From assembly GCF_022539505.1 (NCBI RefSeq), contig NC_061510.1:222540043-222604042 (forward strand): 64,000 bases of DNA, given 5' to 3'. The notes under the pieces were generated by a model. That model made no database searches and was not told the DNA's origin. It saw nothing but the letters and a program-made list of their open reading frames with translations. Numbering within the stretch: the first letter of the stretch is position 1; the number at the start of each line of letters is the position of its first letter. This DNA comes from Lolium rigidum. Its lineage: Eukaryota > Streptophyta > Magnoliopsida > Poales > Poaceae. Below are positions 55,065 through 64,000 of this stretch, one piece after another. The position numbers were made by a program, and so were the translations under genes.

Positions 55065-57347
55065 TCTCTACTATATAAAAAGGAAGAACTGGGTTCTGTT
55101 TCCTCCGGTCAGAGCTTTTGTCCTACATATTTTCAACTGACCATTTTGCCCTCCCACCGCACCATCAAACAATGCATGCAATCAGACAACATGGAAAATA
55201 AATTCATCAGGCAACATCACCGCAACATAAATGAATTACAGGGATACATGCAAAATCCGAAAATGGATTACAGTGATTACACACCATAATTTCAGGGATT
55301 ACACACCATCAGTCAACGTGAATTACATGGCAAAATCCGAAAAGGGATACATGAACCATAATTACAGGGATTACACACCATCACCGCACCATCAGGCAAC
55401 ATCCGAAAAGCCAACAATGGTATTTTTGGTAGTTACCTTACATGTGTGGCAAACGGGGATACATGTAACATGAATTTACAGGGCAAAATCCGAAAAGAAA
55501 ATTACACACCATCAAGGTAACATGAATTACACCAAAGGTAAACTCTGACCACGCATTTCAGAGATCTCCAAGCAACACATCACAATCCAGAGATCTCACA
55601 CCAGCCCATAATTTCAAGGATTTCAGGGTCTCCCATCAACACATAACAAAGTAAAGTCCCGGATCAGAGAATCCCTTGAAGCATGGCTGGGCGATTTATG
55701 TTGCAAGCATATAAAGGGTAAACCTAAAAGCATTGCTAGGGTCTCTATGCAGCTTTACTCCATCAGGGGAGATTGCAACCTGTGTTGAGAGCATCAGGGA
55801 GAGTGAAAGGTGCGCAAACTGCACTTTTCAATTTGGTAGTTTTTTAACAAACAAGTAGCACTTACACAGGATTCTGATTTCTTTCTTTCTTGATATTCCA
55901 GATGCGTGACATTGTTTTTATGCTAGAGGACTTGTTGCAGAATAAACAACATTACCATTAGAAAGTTCGGGATTTGAGGTGATGTTTTTTGTTCCAGTTT
56001 CTTAAGAAGCCACATGTATACTGTATGCCTATGCTATCCGTAGTATAACCATATACAATCTGTAGAGATAAGAGTATAAGAGCAGTTGTTGAAATGTTGC
56101 TTATGGGACAACTCCTTAGTCATTAACTGAAGCACAATATGTGAAAATTAATCGAGCAAAATGATATCCATGAATTGACTCAATTATTTCATGAGCTTGG
56201 TCCTAATGGTGTTCGGGCATTGTATGGTCAGTTGTCTTCAGTGTTTTTTAGCCTATAGAGTTCACTTGTGACAAATAGAGACACCACTTTTGGTTATAAG
56301 ACATCCATCTGGTCAGCTTACTGGAGTGGTGACTAAGTCCATACTGCAGCTCGATTCAGTTATGGTGTGTAAAATAAAAATATATCACCATAGTTTTTGT
56401 ATGATTGCTTATGCAGTTTGCACCTTGATGTTTATTTTTATTTTTCAGTACAAATCTGTCCTTACCACGCTCAGCATCTTGTAATCAGTGCTGCTGCGCC
56501 ACCCAGCAAAGCAAGCAAGGGGCACGCCATCTTCATACTTCCTCCGATGGAACTAAAGAGACAGCGTACTAGGGAGCGTTATGTTGCAGCTAGATAGACA
56601 AAAGAAAGATGAACCGCTCAAGAAGTGTCGTGAAGCCGATCTCAAAAGAAAGCTCGGCCACGTTTTCATCCCCAAGAGGCACATCTAGGTGTGCTCACTC
56701 AACTACTCACTCAACTACAGAGCACACACACCATTGATAAATAATTTCATGCACCACATTTTGTACTTGCAGAATATATGACTTACTGGTTTCATCTTTC
56801 TGCTATAACTAAATCATCTTAGCCTTGAATTTTAAGCAGGAGACATTGCATGAAACAAGGAACAAGGAAAATATGGTTCCTGGCGAAGATACTGAATGGC
56901 TAAGCAGAAATGACACGTACCGGAGGAAAAACAATTCATCTTGCCATATGAAGGGCAATTTAACCTACAATCTGGTATGTAGGCAATTAAATTCTGGTTA
57001 AAAGAGAATGCAACTATGTTAATAACATTCATGCATTATTGAGCTCGATAAGTGATGTTCTTGTTGCAATTTGAACCACGCCATCAATTTTTCAGACCAA
57101 TGTCAATCCTTCTTCTTTTGCGAGAAGTTGAATTGTCAGTACTGTTATTTCTCAAAACAGTAGGTTGCGCCACCTCCCAAACCTGCACTTGATGATGACG
57201 ACGAAGAAGCGGCCGACTCGGATGTTGACCGCTGGGACGGTCGCCGAGGCCGGCACAACAGCAAAGACCCAAAGAGCCAAGGCTTGCAGAAACAGGGGAA
57301 GGCCAGCGGACCCGGCAGGAAATCAGTAAGCCTGTCTGAGAAAGAAG
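55065..57347 (+). mobile_element. Helitron-like sequence, 5' end, cut by gap
   Basis: TCTCTACTATATAAAAAGGA at 55065, preceded by A, resembles the 5' end of grass Helitrons. Dispersed phrases follow (ATTACACACCAT, CAAAATCCGAAAA, several copies at 55250-55510), then decayed coding-like pieces. One of these, at about 56540-56690, has RQRTRERY and a downstream Lys/Arg-rich block as found in Helitron-borne frames. No CTRR 3' end or hairpin is visible before the gap. Confidence 0.4.
57164..57347 (+). pseudogene. Exon-like open frame, function unknown
   Basis: After an acceptor-like CAAAACAGTAG the plus strand is open for 61 codons to the gap. It starts VAPPPKPALDDDDEEAADSD and continues with WDGRRGRHNSKDP. 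Acidic then basic, it looks like part of a nuclear protein, but I do not recognise it. It may be gene DNA carried by the Helitron-like element. Confidence 0.3.
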
Positions 57348-57447
57348 NNNNNNNNNNNNNNNNNNNNNNNNNNNNNNNNNNNNNNNNNNNNNNNNNNNNN
57401 NNNNNNNNNNNNNNNNNNNNNNNNNNNNNNNNNNNNNNNNNNNNNNN
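57348..57447. other. Assembly gap (100 N)
   Basis: Exactly 100 N. The sequence after it is the inside of a Copia LTR whose end matches LTR A, next to the first gap. Confidence 0.95.
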
Positions 57448-58980
57448 AAGACGACGTCCTCCTCCCCGTTCCAGCGGGCAGCGGACGTAGTAGATCCTCC
57501 TCGGAATCCCGGCAGCACGACGGCGTGTTGCCGGTGGTGATGGAGAACTCCGGCAGGGCTTCGCCTAAGCGTATGCGGGAGTTGTATGTGGAGGAGAGGT
57601 AGCTAGGGTTTGGGGAGAGGGGGCTTGGACGCCGGCCAACTAGGGGCTGCGGCCAAGGGTGGCAAGGTGTATCCGGCCCCTCCCCTATGCTCCTCATTAT
57701 ATAGGTGGAAATCCCCAAGAGTTGTAGTCCAAGTCTTCGAATAAGACCCCAACAACAAAACCTCCCAAAAGTGGGAAACCTACTCAAGGGGGGAGTCCTA
57801 CTCAAGGTGGGGCTCCCACCTTTCCTTGAGGTGGGTTGGCCGGCCACCTATGGTGGAGCCCACCTGGGACTCCTCCCCTTAGGGTTTGGCCGGCCATGCA
57901 AGGTGGAGTCCCTCCGGGACTCCACTTTCCATGGTGATTTATTCTGGACTTTTCTAGAACCTTCTAGAACCTGCCATAAATGCACCGGATCATTTCCAAA
58001 CTTGGAATATGACTTCCTATATATGAATCTTATTCTCCGGATCATTCCAGACCTCCTCGTGATGTCCTGGATCCCATCCGAGACTCCGAACAAAACTTCA
58101 AACTCCATTACATATTCCATATCTACTTAAACGACATCAAACCTTAAGTGTGTCACCCTACGGTTCGCGAACTATGCAGACATGGTTGAGACGTCTCTCT
58201 GACCAATAACCAATAGCGGGATCTGGAGATCCATAATGGCTCCCACATATTCAACGATGACTTTAGTGATCGACTGAACCATTTACATACGATACCGATT
58301 CCCTTTGTCACGCGATATTTTACTTGTCCGAGGTTTGATCATCGGTCTCTCTATACCTTGTTCAACCTCGTCTCCTGACAAGTACTCTTTACTCGTACTG
58401 TGGTATGTGGTCTCTTTATGAACCATTCATATGCTTGCAAGCTAATTAGACGACATTCCACCGAGAGGGCCCAGAGTATATCTATCCGCCATCGAGATGG
58501 ACAAATCCCACTGTTGATCGATATGCCTCAACTCATACTTTCCGGATACTTAATCCCACCTTTATAACCACCCATTTACGGAGTGGCGTTTGATGTAATC
58601 AAAGTACCCTTCCGGCATAAGTGATTTATATGATCTCATGGTCGAAAGGACTAGGTAACTATGTATCGAAAGCTTATAGCAAATAACTTAATGACGTGAT
58701 CTTATGCTACGCTTAATTTGGGTGTGTCCATTACATCATTCACATAATGACATAACCTTGTTATTAATAACATCCAATGTTCATGATCATGAAACTATGA
58801 TCATCTAATCAACAAGCTAGTTATACAAGAGGCTTACTAGGGACTCCTTGTTGTTTACATAACACACATGTATCAAAGTTTCGGTTAATACAATTATAGC
58901 ATGGTATGTAAACATTATCATAAACACAAAGATATATTATAATAACCATTTATTATTGCCTCTTTGGCATATCTCCAACA
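57448..58980 (-). repeat. Copia LTR 'K' (BARE/Angela-like), 5' part
   Basis: The minus strand begins TGTTGGAGATATGCC at 58980, the signature start of BARE/Angela LTRs. It continues through CGTCTCAACCATGTCTGCAT and the TATA box CCTATATAATGA (about 57693-57706) to the gap. The part 57448-57910 pairs with 4213-4675 of LTR A. Together A and K cover an LTR of about 1.8 kb. Its U3 is unlike that of J and D, although the remainder is similar. Confidence 0.82.
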
Positions 58981-59267
58981 CATACCCTCCCAAGTGTCCG
59001 GGGCTAACCCACATAGCCGAAGCGAAACAGATTCTAGCAGAAAGCGAAAATGTGTTGTTGGATAGGGAGCTTGTCCGAGATGGGTCCGGCGTCTGTAACC
59101 AAGCTGGAGATAAGGCATTTCCGCCACCTGCCATTCGCCACCGCATGGAAGTATGCCGTGTTCGCGTCCCCTTGAAGCGACCAACGGATGCGTCCCCTCT
59201 GATGCTAGTATTCTTCCTCGATATGGTAAATATTCAAGAGCTGGTCTTCAAGATAATATCGGAAGGC
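58981..59267 (-). pseudogene. LINE ORF2 fragment, part 1 (upstream of reverse transcriptase)
   Basis: Minus-strand translation shows YYLEDQLLNIYHIEEEY, then after a TAG, WSLQGDANTAYFHAVANGRR, the conserved block between endonuclease and reverse transcriptase in plant L1-type ORF2. It ends at LTR K on the left and LTR I on the right. Its continuation is found at 3959-3437 in phase once the flanking pentamer (CATAC here, CAAAC at 3955-3959) is counted once. Confidence 0.8.
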
Positions 59268-60869
59268 TGATAACGCGTGAAGCAAACGTTCGTTGGGAAC
59301 CCCAAGAGGAAGGTGTGATGCATACAGCAGCAAGTTTTCCCTCAGTAAGAAACCAAGGTTATCGAACCAGTAGGAGTCAAGGGCCACGTGAAGGTTGTTG
59401 GTGACGGAGTGTAGTGCGGCACAACACCAGGAATTCCGGTGCCAACGTGGAACCTGCACAACACAATCAAAATACTTTGCCCCAACTTAACAGTGAGGTT
59501 GTCAATCTCACCGGCTTGCTGTAAACAAATGATTAAATGTATGGTGTGGAAAATGATGTTTGTTTGCGAAGAACAGTAGAGAACAGAGTTTGCAGTAGAT
59601 TGTATTTCAGATGTAAAAGAATGGACCGGGGTCCACGTACAGGTCACTAGTGGTGTCTCTCCGATAAGAAATAGCATGTTGGGTGAACAAATTACAGTTG
59701 GGCAATTGACAAATAGAGAGGGCATAACAATGCACATACATATCATGATGACTACTATGAGATTTAATCAGGGCATTACGACAAAGTACATAGACCGCTA
59801 TCCAGCATGCATCTATGCCTAAAAGTCCACCTTCGGGTTAGCATCCGCACCCCTTCCGAGTATTAAGTTGCAAACAATGGACAATTGCATTAAGTATGCT
59901 GCGTAATGTAATCAACACAAATATCCTTAGACAAAGCATTGATGTTTTATCCCTAGTGGTAACAAGCATATCCACAACCTTAGAACTTTCTATCACCGTC
60001 CCGCATTCAATGGAGGCATGAACCCACTATCGAGCATAAATACTCCCTCTTGGAGTCACAAGTATCAACTTGGCCGAGCCTCTACTAGCAACGGAGAGCA
60101 TGCAAGAACATAAACAACACATATATGATAGATTGATAATCAACTTGACATAGTATTCCATATTCATCGGATCCCAACAAACACAACATGTAACATTACA
60201 AATAGATGATCTTGATCATGATAGGCAGCTCACAAGATCTAACATGATAGCACATGAGGAGAAGACAACCATCTAGGTACTGCTATGGACCCATAGTCCA
60301 AGGATGAAATACTCACACATCAGTCCGGAGGCGATCATGGTGATGAAGAGTCCTCCGGGAGATGATTCCCCTCTCCGGCAGGGTGCCGGAGGCGATCTCC
60401 TGAATCCCCCGAGATGGGATTGGCGGCAGCGGCGTCTCTGGAACTTTTTCCGTATCGTGGCTCTCGGTAATAGGGTTTTCGCGAAGGAGAGTATAAGTAG
60501 GCGGAAGGGCAGAGTCGGAGGGCTGACGAGGGGCCCACACCATAGGGCGTCGCGGGCCCCCCCTTGGCCGCGCCGCCTTGTGGTCTGGCCACCTCGTGGC
60601 CCCACTTCGTATGCTCTTCGGTCTTCTGGAAGCTCCGTGGAAAAATAAGACCCTGGGCGTTGATTTCGTCCAATTCCGAGAATATTTCCTTTGTAGGATT
60701 TACGAAACCAAAAACAGCAGAAAACGAGAAGCGGCGCTTCGGCATCTTGTCAATAGGTTAGTGCCGGAAAATGCATATAAATGATGTAAAGTGTGTATAA
60801 AACATGTGAGTATTGTCATAAAACTAGCATGGAACATCAGAAATTATAGATACGTTTGAGACGTATCAA
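59268..60869 (-). repeat. LTR of element I (3' LTR, C type)
   Basis: TGATAACGCGTGAAGC to GACGTATCA, 1602 bp, same layout as 12355-13950. Confidence 0.88.
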
Positions 60870-62199
60870 GCATCCCCAAGCTTAGTTCCTACTCGCCCTC
60901 GAGTAGGTAAACGATGACAAGGATAATTTACGAAGTGACATGCTATCATAATCTTGATCAATACTATTGTAAAGCATATGAGATGAATGAAGTGATTCGA
61001 AGCAATGGTAAAGACAATGATTAAACAACTGAATCATATAGCAAAGACTTCTCATGAATAGTACTTTCAAGACAAGCATCAGTAAGACTTGCACAGGAGT
61101 TAACTCATAAAAAGCAATAAATTCTTAGTAGAAAGTTTTGAAGCAACACAAAGGAAGATATAAGTTTCAGCAGTTGCTTTCAACTTCAACATGTTTATCT
61201 CATGGATAATTGTCAACTCAAAGTAATATGATGAATGCAAATAAGCAAGTATGTAGGAATCAATGCACACAATTGACACAAGTGTTTACTCCTAAGATAG
61301 AAAGAAGTAGGTAAACTGACTCAACATAAAGTAAAAGAATGGCCCTTCGCAGAGGGAAGCATGGATTACTATTTTTGTGCTAGAGCTTTTCATTTTGAAA
61401 ACATAGAAACCATTTTTTTAACGGTAGTAATAATTCATATGTGTTATGCATAAGACATCCTATAAGTTGCAAGCCTCATGCATAGAATACCAATAGTGCT
61501 CGCACCTTGTCCTAATTAGCTTGGATTTACATGGATTATCATTGCATAACATATGTTTCAACCAAGTGTCACAAAGGGGTACCTCTATGCCGCTCTGTAC
61601 AAAGGTCCAAGGAGATAGACCGCATTTGATTTCTCGCTTTTGATTAGATCTCAACATAGGACATCCATACCGGGACAACATAGACAACAGGATAATGGAC
61701 TCCTCTTTAATGCTTAAGCATTCAACAACAGATTAATATTCTCATAAGAGATTGAGGATTGATGTCCAAAATGAAACTTCCACCATGATTCATGGCTTTA
61801 GTTAGCGGCCCAATGTTCTTCTCTAACAATATGCATACTCAAACCACTTAGATCAGTGATAAATCACCCTTACTTCAGACAAGACGAACATGCATAGCAA
61901 CTCACATGATATTCAACAAAGGTGAAATAGTTGATGGCGTCCCCGAGAACATGGTTACCGCTCAACAAGCAACTTATAAGAAATAAGATACATAAGTAAC
62001 ATATTCAATACCACAATAGTTTTTAAGGCTATTTTCCCATGAGCTATGTATTGCAAAGACAAGGAATGAAATTTTAAAGGTAGCACTCAAGTAATTTACT
62101 TTGGAATGGCAGAGAAATACCATGTAGTAGGTAGGTATGGTGGACACAAATGACATAGTTTTTGGCTCAAGGTTTTGGATGCACGAGAAGTATTCCCTC
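59268..62199 (-). mobile_element. Truncated Athila-type element 'I' (C type)
   Basis: 3' LTR 59268-60869, polypurine tract (about 60871) and 1.3 kb of the conserved spacer in minus orientation. It breaks off at ATTCCCTCT near 62199, before the hairpin region. No gag or second LTR follows. It is inserted in the LINE fragment. Confidence 0.85.
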
Positions 62200-62274
62200 T
62201 GCAGAGTAGCAAGAGACCACAATACTAGCGAAACTAAAGCTCTATAGCTCTGGCAACCTCTGATATCTGACCAG
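62200..62274. other. Short unassigned junction
   Basis: 75 bases between the broken element I and the CACTA end; the last three bases, CAG, would be one copy of a CACTA target duplication. Confidence 0.4.
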
Positions 62275-62299
62275 CACTACAGGCAAAACTCGGACTAAA

Positions 62300-62610
62300 G
62301 TGGCCGGCGGTAAGCCCTTCCAGGGTCACCTCGCGTTACCGCCGGCGAGTCGCATTAAAAGTGCCGGGGGTAGCCCACTTATCGCTGGCGAAGAGAGCCA
62401 GAAGGCGCCGGGGATGTGTTGGGCCGCAAGGCGCATAGATGGGCCTCGTATTACCACCGGCGAAATGAGTTAGAAACGCCGGGGATAAGGCTAGTTACCG
62501 CTGGCGAAATGAGTTAGAAGGTGCCGGGGGTAAAGTGGTCTTGCGTGAGCCACTCAGGCTGAAATTACCGCCAACGCTCAGTAGTAAATTTCGCCGGGGA
62601 TAATATATTG
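62300..62610. repeat. CACTA subterminal hairpin-repeat array
   Basis: About five imperfect units spaced 40-65 bp, each with a left arm (T)TACCGCCGGCGA or variant and a right arm CGCCGGGG(G/A)TAA, so each unit can fold on itself. Arms vary (ACCACCGGCG, TCGCTGGCG, ACCGCCAACG). Confidence 0.75.
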
Positions 62611-63135
62611 GGGTCGGGCCCAAAATTACGGACCGTGAGACGAAACCCACCACAGCGACACCACTCTCCTCTTTTCCGCTCCCTCTCACCCACACCAGCC
62701 CGAGCTCCCTCCACCGACAGCCGCCGGCCACCACGTCTCCTCACCTACGCCGCCGGCTGGCCTCCCCAGCCATCTTCCGTCGCCGTCTCGAGACCTCTCC
62801 TACCTCCTCCTCCTCCCGGTTCTCTCCCGAGACCCCCCCCGTCCCTATTCTCGGATGGGATCCCAGCTTCGGCGCTCCATACCTGCCACCTGCCGGTCAA
62901 ACTCGACATCGCCACCGTTCGACGAAGCTCCGGCGCCTTCCGCCCTGCCGAATCGCCCCCAATCGGCCCTCAACTGCGCCGCCGCGAAACCCTAGGTCGC
63001 CGGCCGGCGTCAAGGACGACGCAGGCCAGGCCACTCGCGGCTGGTCTTCCCTTCCTTGGTGCGGCCTATCTGCCCCGTCCGCTGAGCATGTGGGGAAGAA
63101 GCAGCAGGAGGGGATCCGAAGCCCTAGCATGTTGA
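62608..63135 (+). other. GC-rich open frame inside CACTA element, doubtful
   Basis: 175 codons, Pro/Arg/Ser-rich, no known domain. It may be leader sequence or captured gene DNA; several frames are open here because of composition. Confidence 0.2.
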
Positions 63136-64000
63136 CTCTAGCAGCAGCTCCCTCTCGTGCTGCTCCGACGGCCTCAACCCTCCTCCTCGTCTCCTGCTCG
63201 GTGCTTGCACGTCCTCGACATGCTGCTGGTACCTAGTGAGCTCCCTCTCCTCCTCCTCCATCTATTCTTGCAAAATTTTGTATCTTTTGTCATCCATCTA
63301 TACGGTATGTGGTTGCTGTGATTGCAAGTGCGTTTTAAGTGTACATGGTAGACAGATTTCGGTTGTGTAGATGGACTAACTAAAGATTGATTTCGTTTTT
63401 GTTCTTGGGTAGATTCATTCACAGAATCTTGGAGTAGATTAGTAATGAATCTTAATCTTGGAGTAAATTGTTTCACGAGAATCGGTACAATCATGTTTCC
63501 TGAATCTTGGTGTAGTTGCATTGCGGTAGCTACTCCAATCTTTTACTTATTGGAGTATTGGTGTACTACTATAACTTGAGGAGTACTTGAACCTACTTGC
63601 ATTACATGTGCTACTGGAACTTGGATTTTTTAAAGTGAATTAGTTTCTCTCAAATACTCCCTCCGTACGGGTGGCTAGGTAATTCCTCTCGTTAGTGTTC
63701 CTAGTGTTCACATTCAGTTAAATAGTAATCCTACACTTCTCATTTTCTTGCACTATTTCAGTCATTGAAAGTACTGAAACACTAACAAAAGATTTTGCCT
63801 ATTTAACTGGAATTGAACAATACATGGGCAGTTGTTCCTAAAGTTGTTTGACAGTAGTGTCAATATCATAGTACTAATTAGAAATACTCAAGGTCCGAGC
63901 ATGTATTCTCGAGATGAAGCGTCACAAGAATTGGCAGAAATGTTTGTTTCTTTCAGGGGTCTTCCTTTTCTTATCACCACAGAGTAGACATGCATATTAT

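Larger units (their letters stand above)
62275..64000. mobile_element. CACTA (CMC/En-Spm) DNA transposon, one end, runs off right edge
   Basis: Begins CACTACAGGCAAAACTCGG, followed by subterminal repeats (about 62300-62610) built on paired TTACCGCCGGCGA...CGCCGGGGGTAA units, as expected of transposase-binding arrays. A GC-rich, Pro/Ser/Arg-rich open frame (about 62608-63135) and AT-rich, intron-like sequence follow. No transposase domain is reached before the edge. Confidence 0.75.

Noticed and set aside
3960..58980. LTRs A and K as a single sequence placed twice by the assembler
   Set aside because: The 463-base overlap has about eight mismatches spread along it, more fitting for two LTRs of one element. 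Error-driven differences cannot be fully excluded.

Overview
This is a stretch of plant nuclear DNA made almost entirely of nested transposable elements. It most likely comes from a large-genome pooid grass (wheat, barley, rye or oat relatives). The reasons are Athila-type LTRs beginning TGATACGTC with a tRNA-Asp primer site, a BARE/Angela-type Copia LTR beginning TGTTGGAGATATGCC, a Tat-type Gypsy element, a CACTA end with GC-rich subterminal repeats, and a MULE. I see no intact cellular gene, no tRNA or rRNA gene and no CRISPR. Four runs of exactly 100 N (4676-4775, 21433-21532, 45266-45365, 57348-57447) are scaffold gaps, so order and continuity across them are not proven.

Layout, left to right. 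1-1634: 5' LTR and leader of a minus-strand Athila-type element running off the left edge. 1635-3436: low-copy-looking, GC-rich sequence with a broken gene fragment. 3437-3959: LINE reverse transcriptase fragment. 3960-4675: end of a Copia LTR (A). 4776-5770: Tat-type Gypsy RNase H/integrase fragment. 5771-10285: deleted Tat-type Gypsy element (B) carrying a captured piece of another retrotransposon. 10286-12354 and 20533-20697: decayed Copia pol, split by the complete Athila-type element C (12355-20532, target duplication TTCCT). 20698-21432: Copia LTR fragment. 21533-25330: CAACTTA-rich DNA and a host-gene fragment. 25331-25830: decayed Copia reverse transcriptase. 25831-45265: a nest in which element F hosts G (27754-34073, duplication ACTAG) and Copia-like J, and J's LTR hosts plus-strand element H with a long gag frame. 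45366-46243: PIF/Harbinger-like element. 48425-54758: MULE with transposase and a plant mobile domain gene. 55065-57347: Helitron-like DNA. 57448-58980: Copia LTR (K). 58981-59267: LINE fragment. 59268-62199: truncated Athila-type element I. 62275-64000: left end of a CACTA element.

The Athila-type elements (left-edge copy, C, F, G, H, I) all lack reverse transcriptase, RNase H and integrase. They carry only gag, or gag plus protease, and a long conserved noncoding 3' spacer, so they must rely on enzymes made elsewhere. They fall into two types with unrelated gag genes and different LTR R/U5 halves but the same U3 and 3' spacer, which points to recombination between families. G is an internally deleted form of H. 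The spacer holds a perfect 9-bp hairpin and repeated copies of the polypurine-tract motif.

Two observations concern the data itself. One LINE open frame is cut by the Copia LTR pair A/K, with its halves 55 kb apart and in frame once the 5-bp duplication is counted once. Either contigs 4776-57347 sit inside one Copia insertion or they were misplaced during scaffolding. Otherwise near-identical repeat copies also differ again and again at CAG/CTG (CAG against CGAG, CGA or CGG), and several gag frameshifts fall on such sites. This suggests systematic base-calling error at methylated sites, or an unusual mutation pattern.
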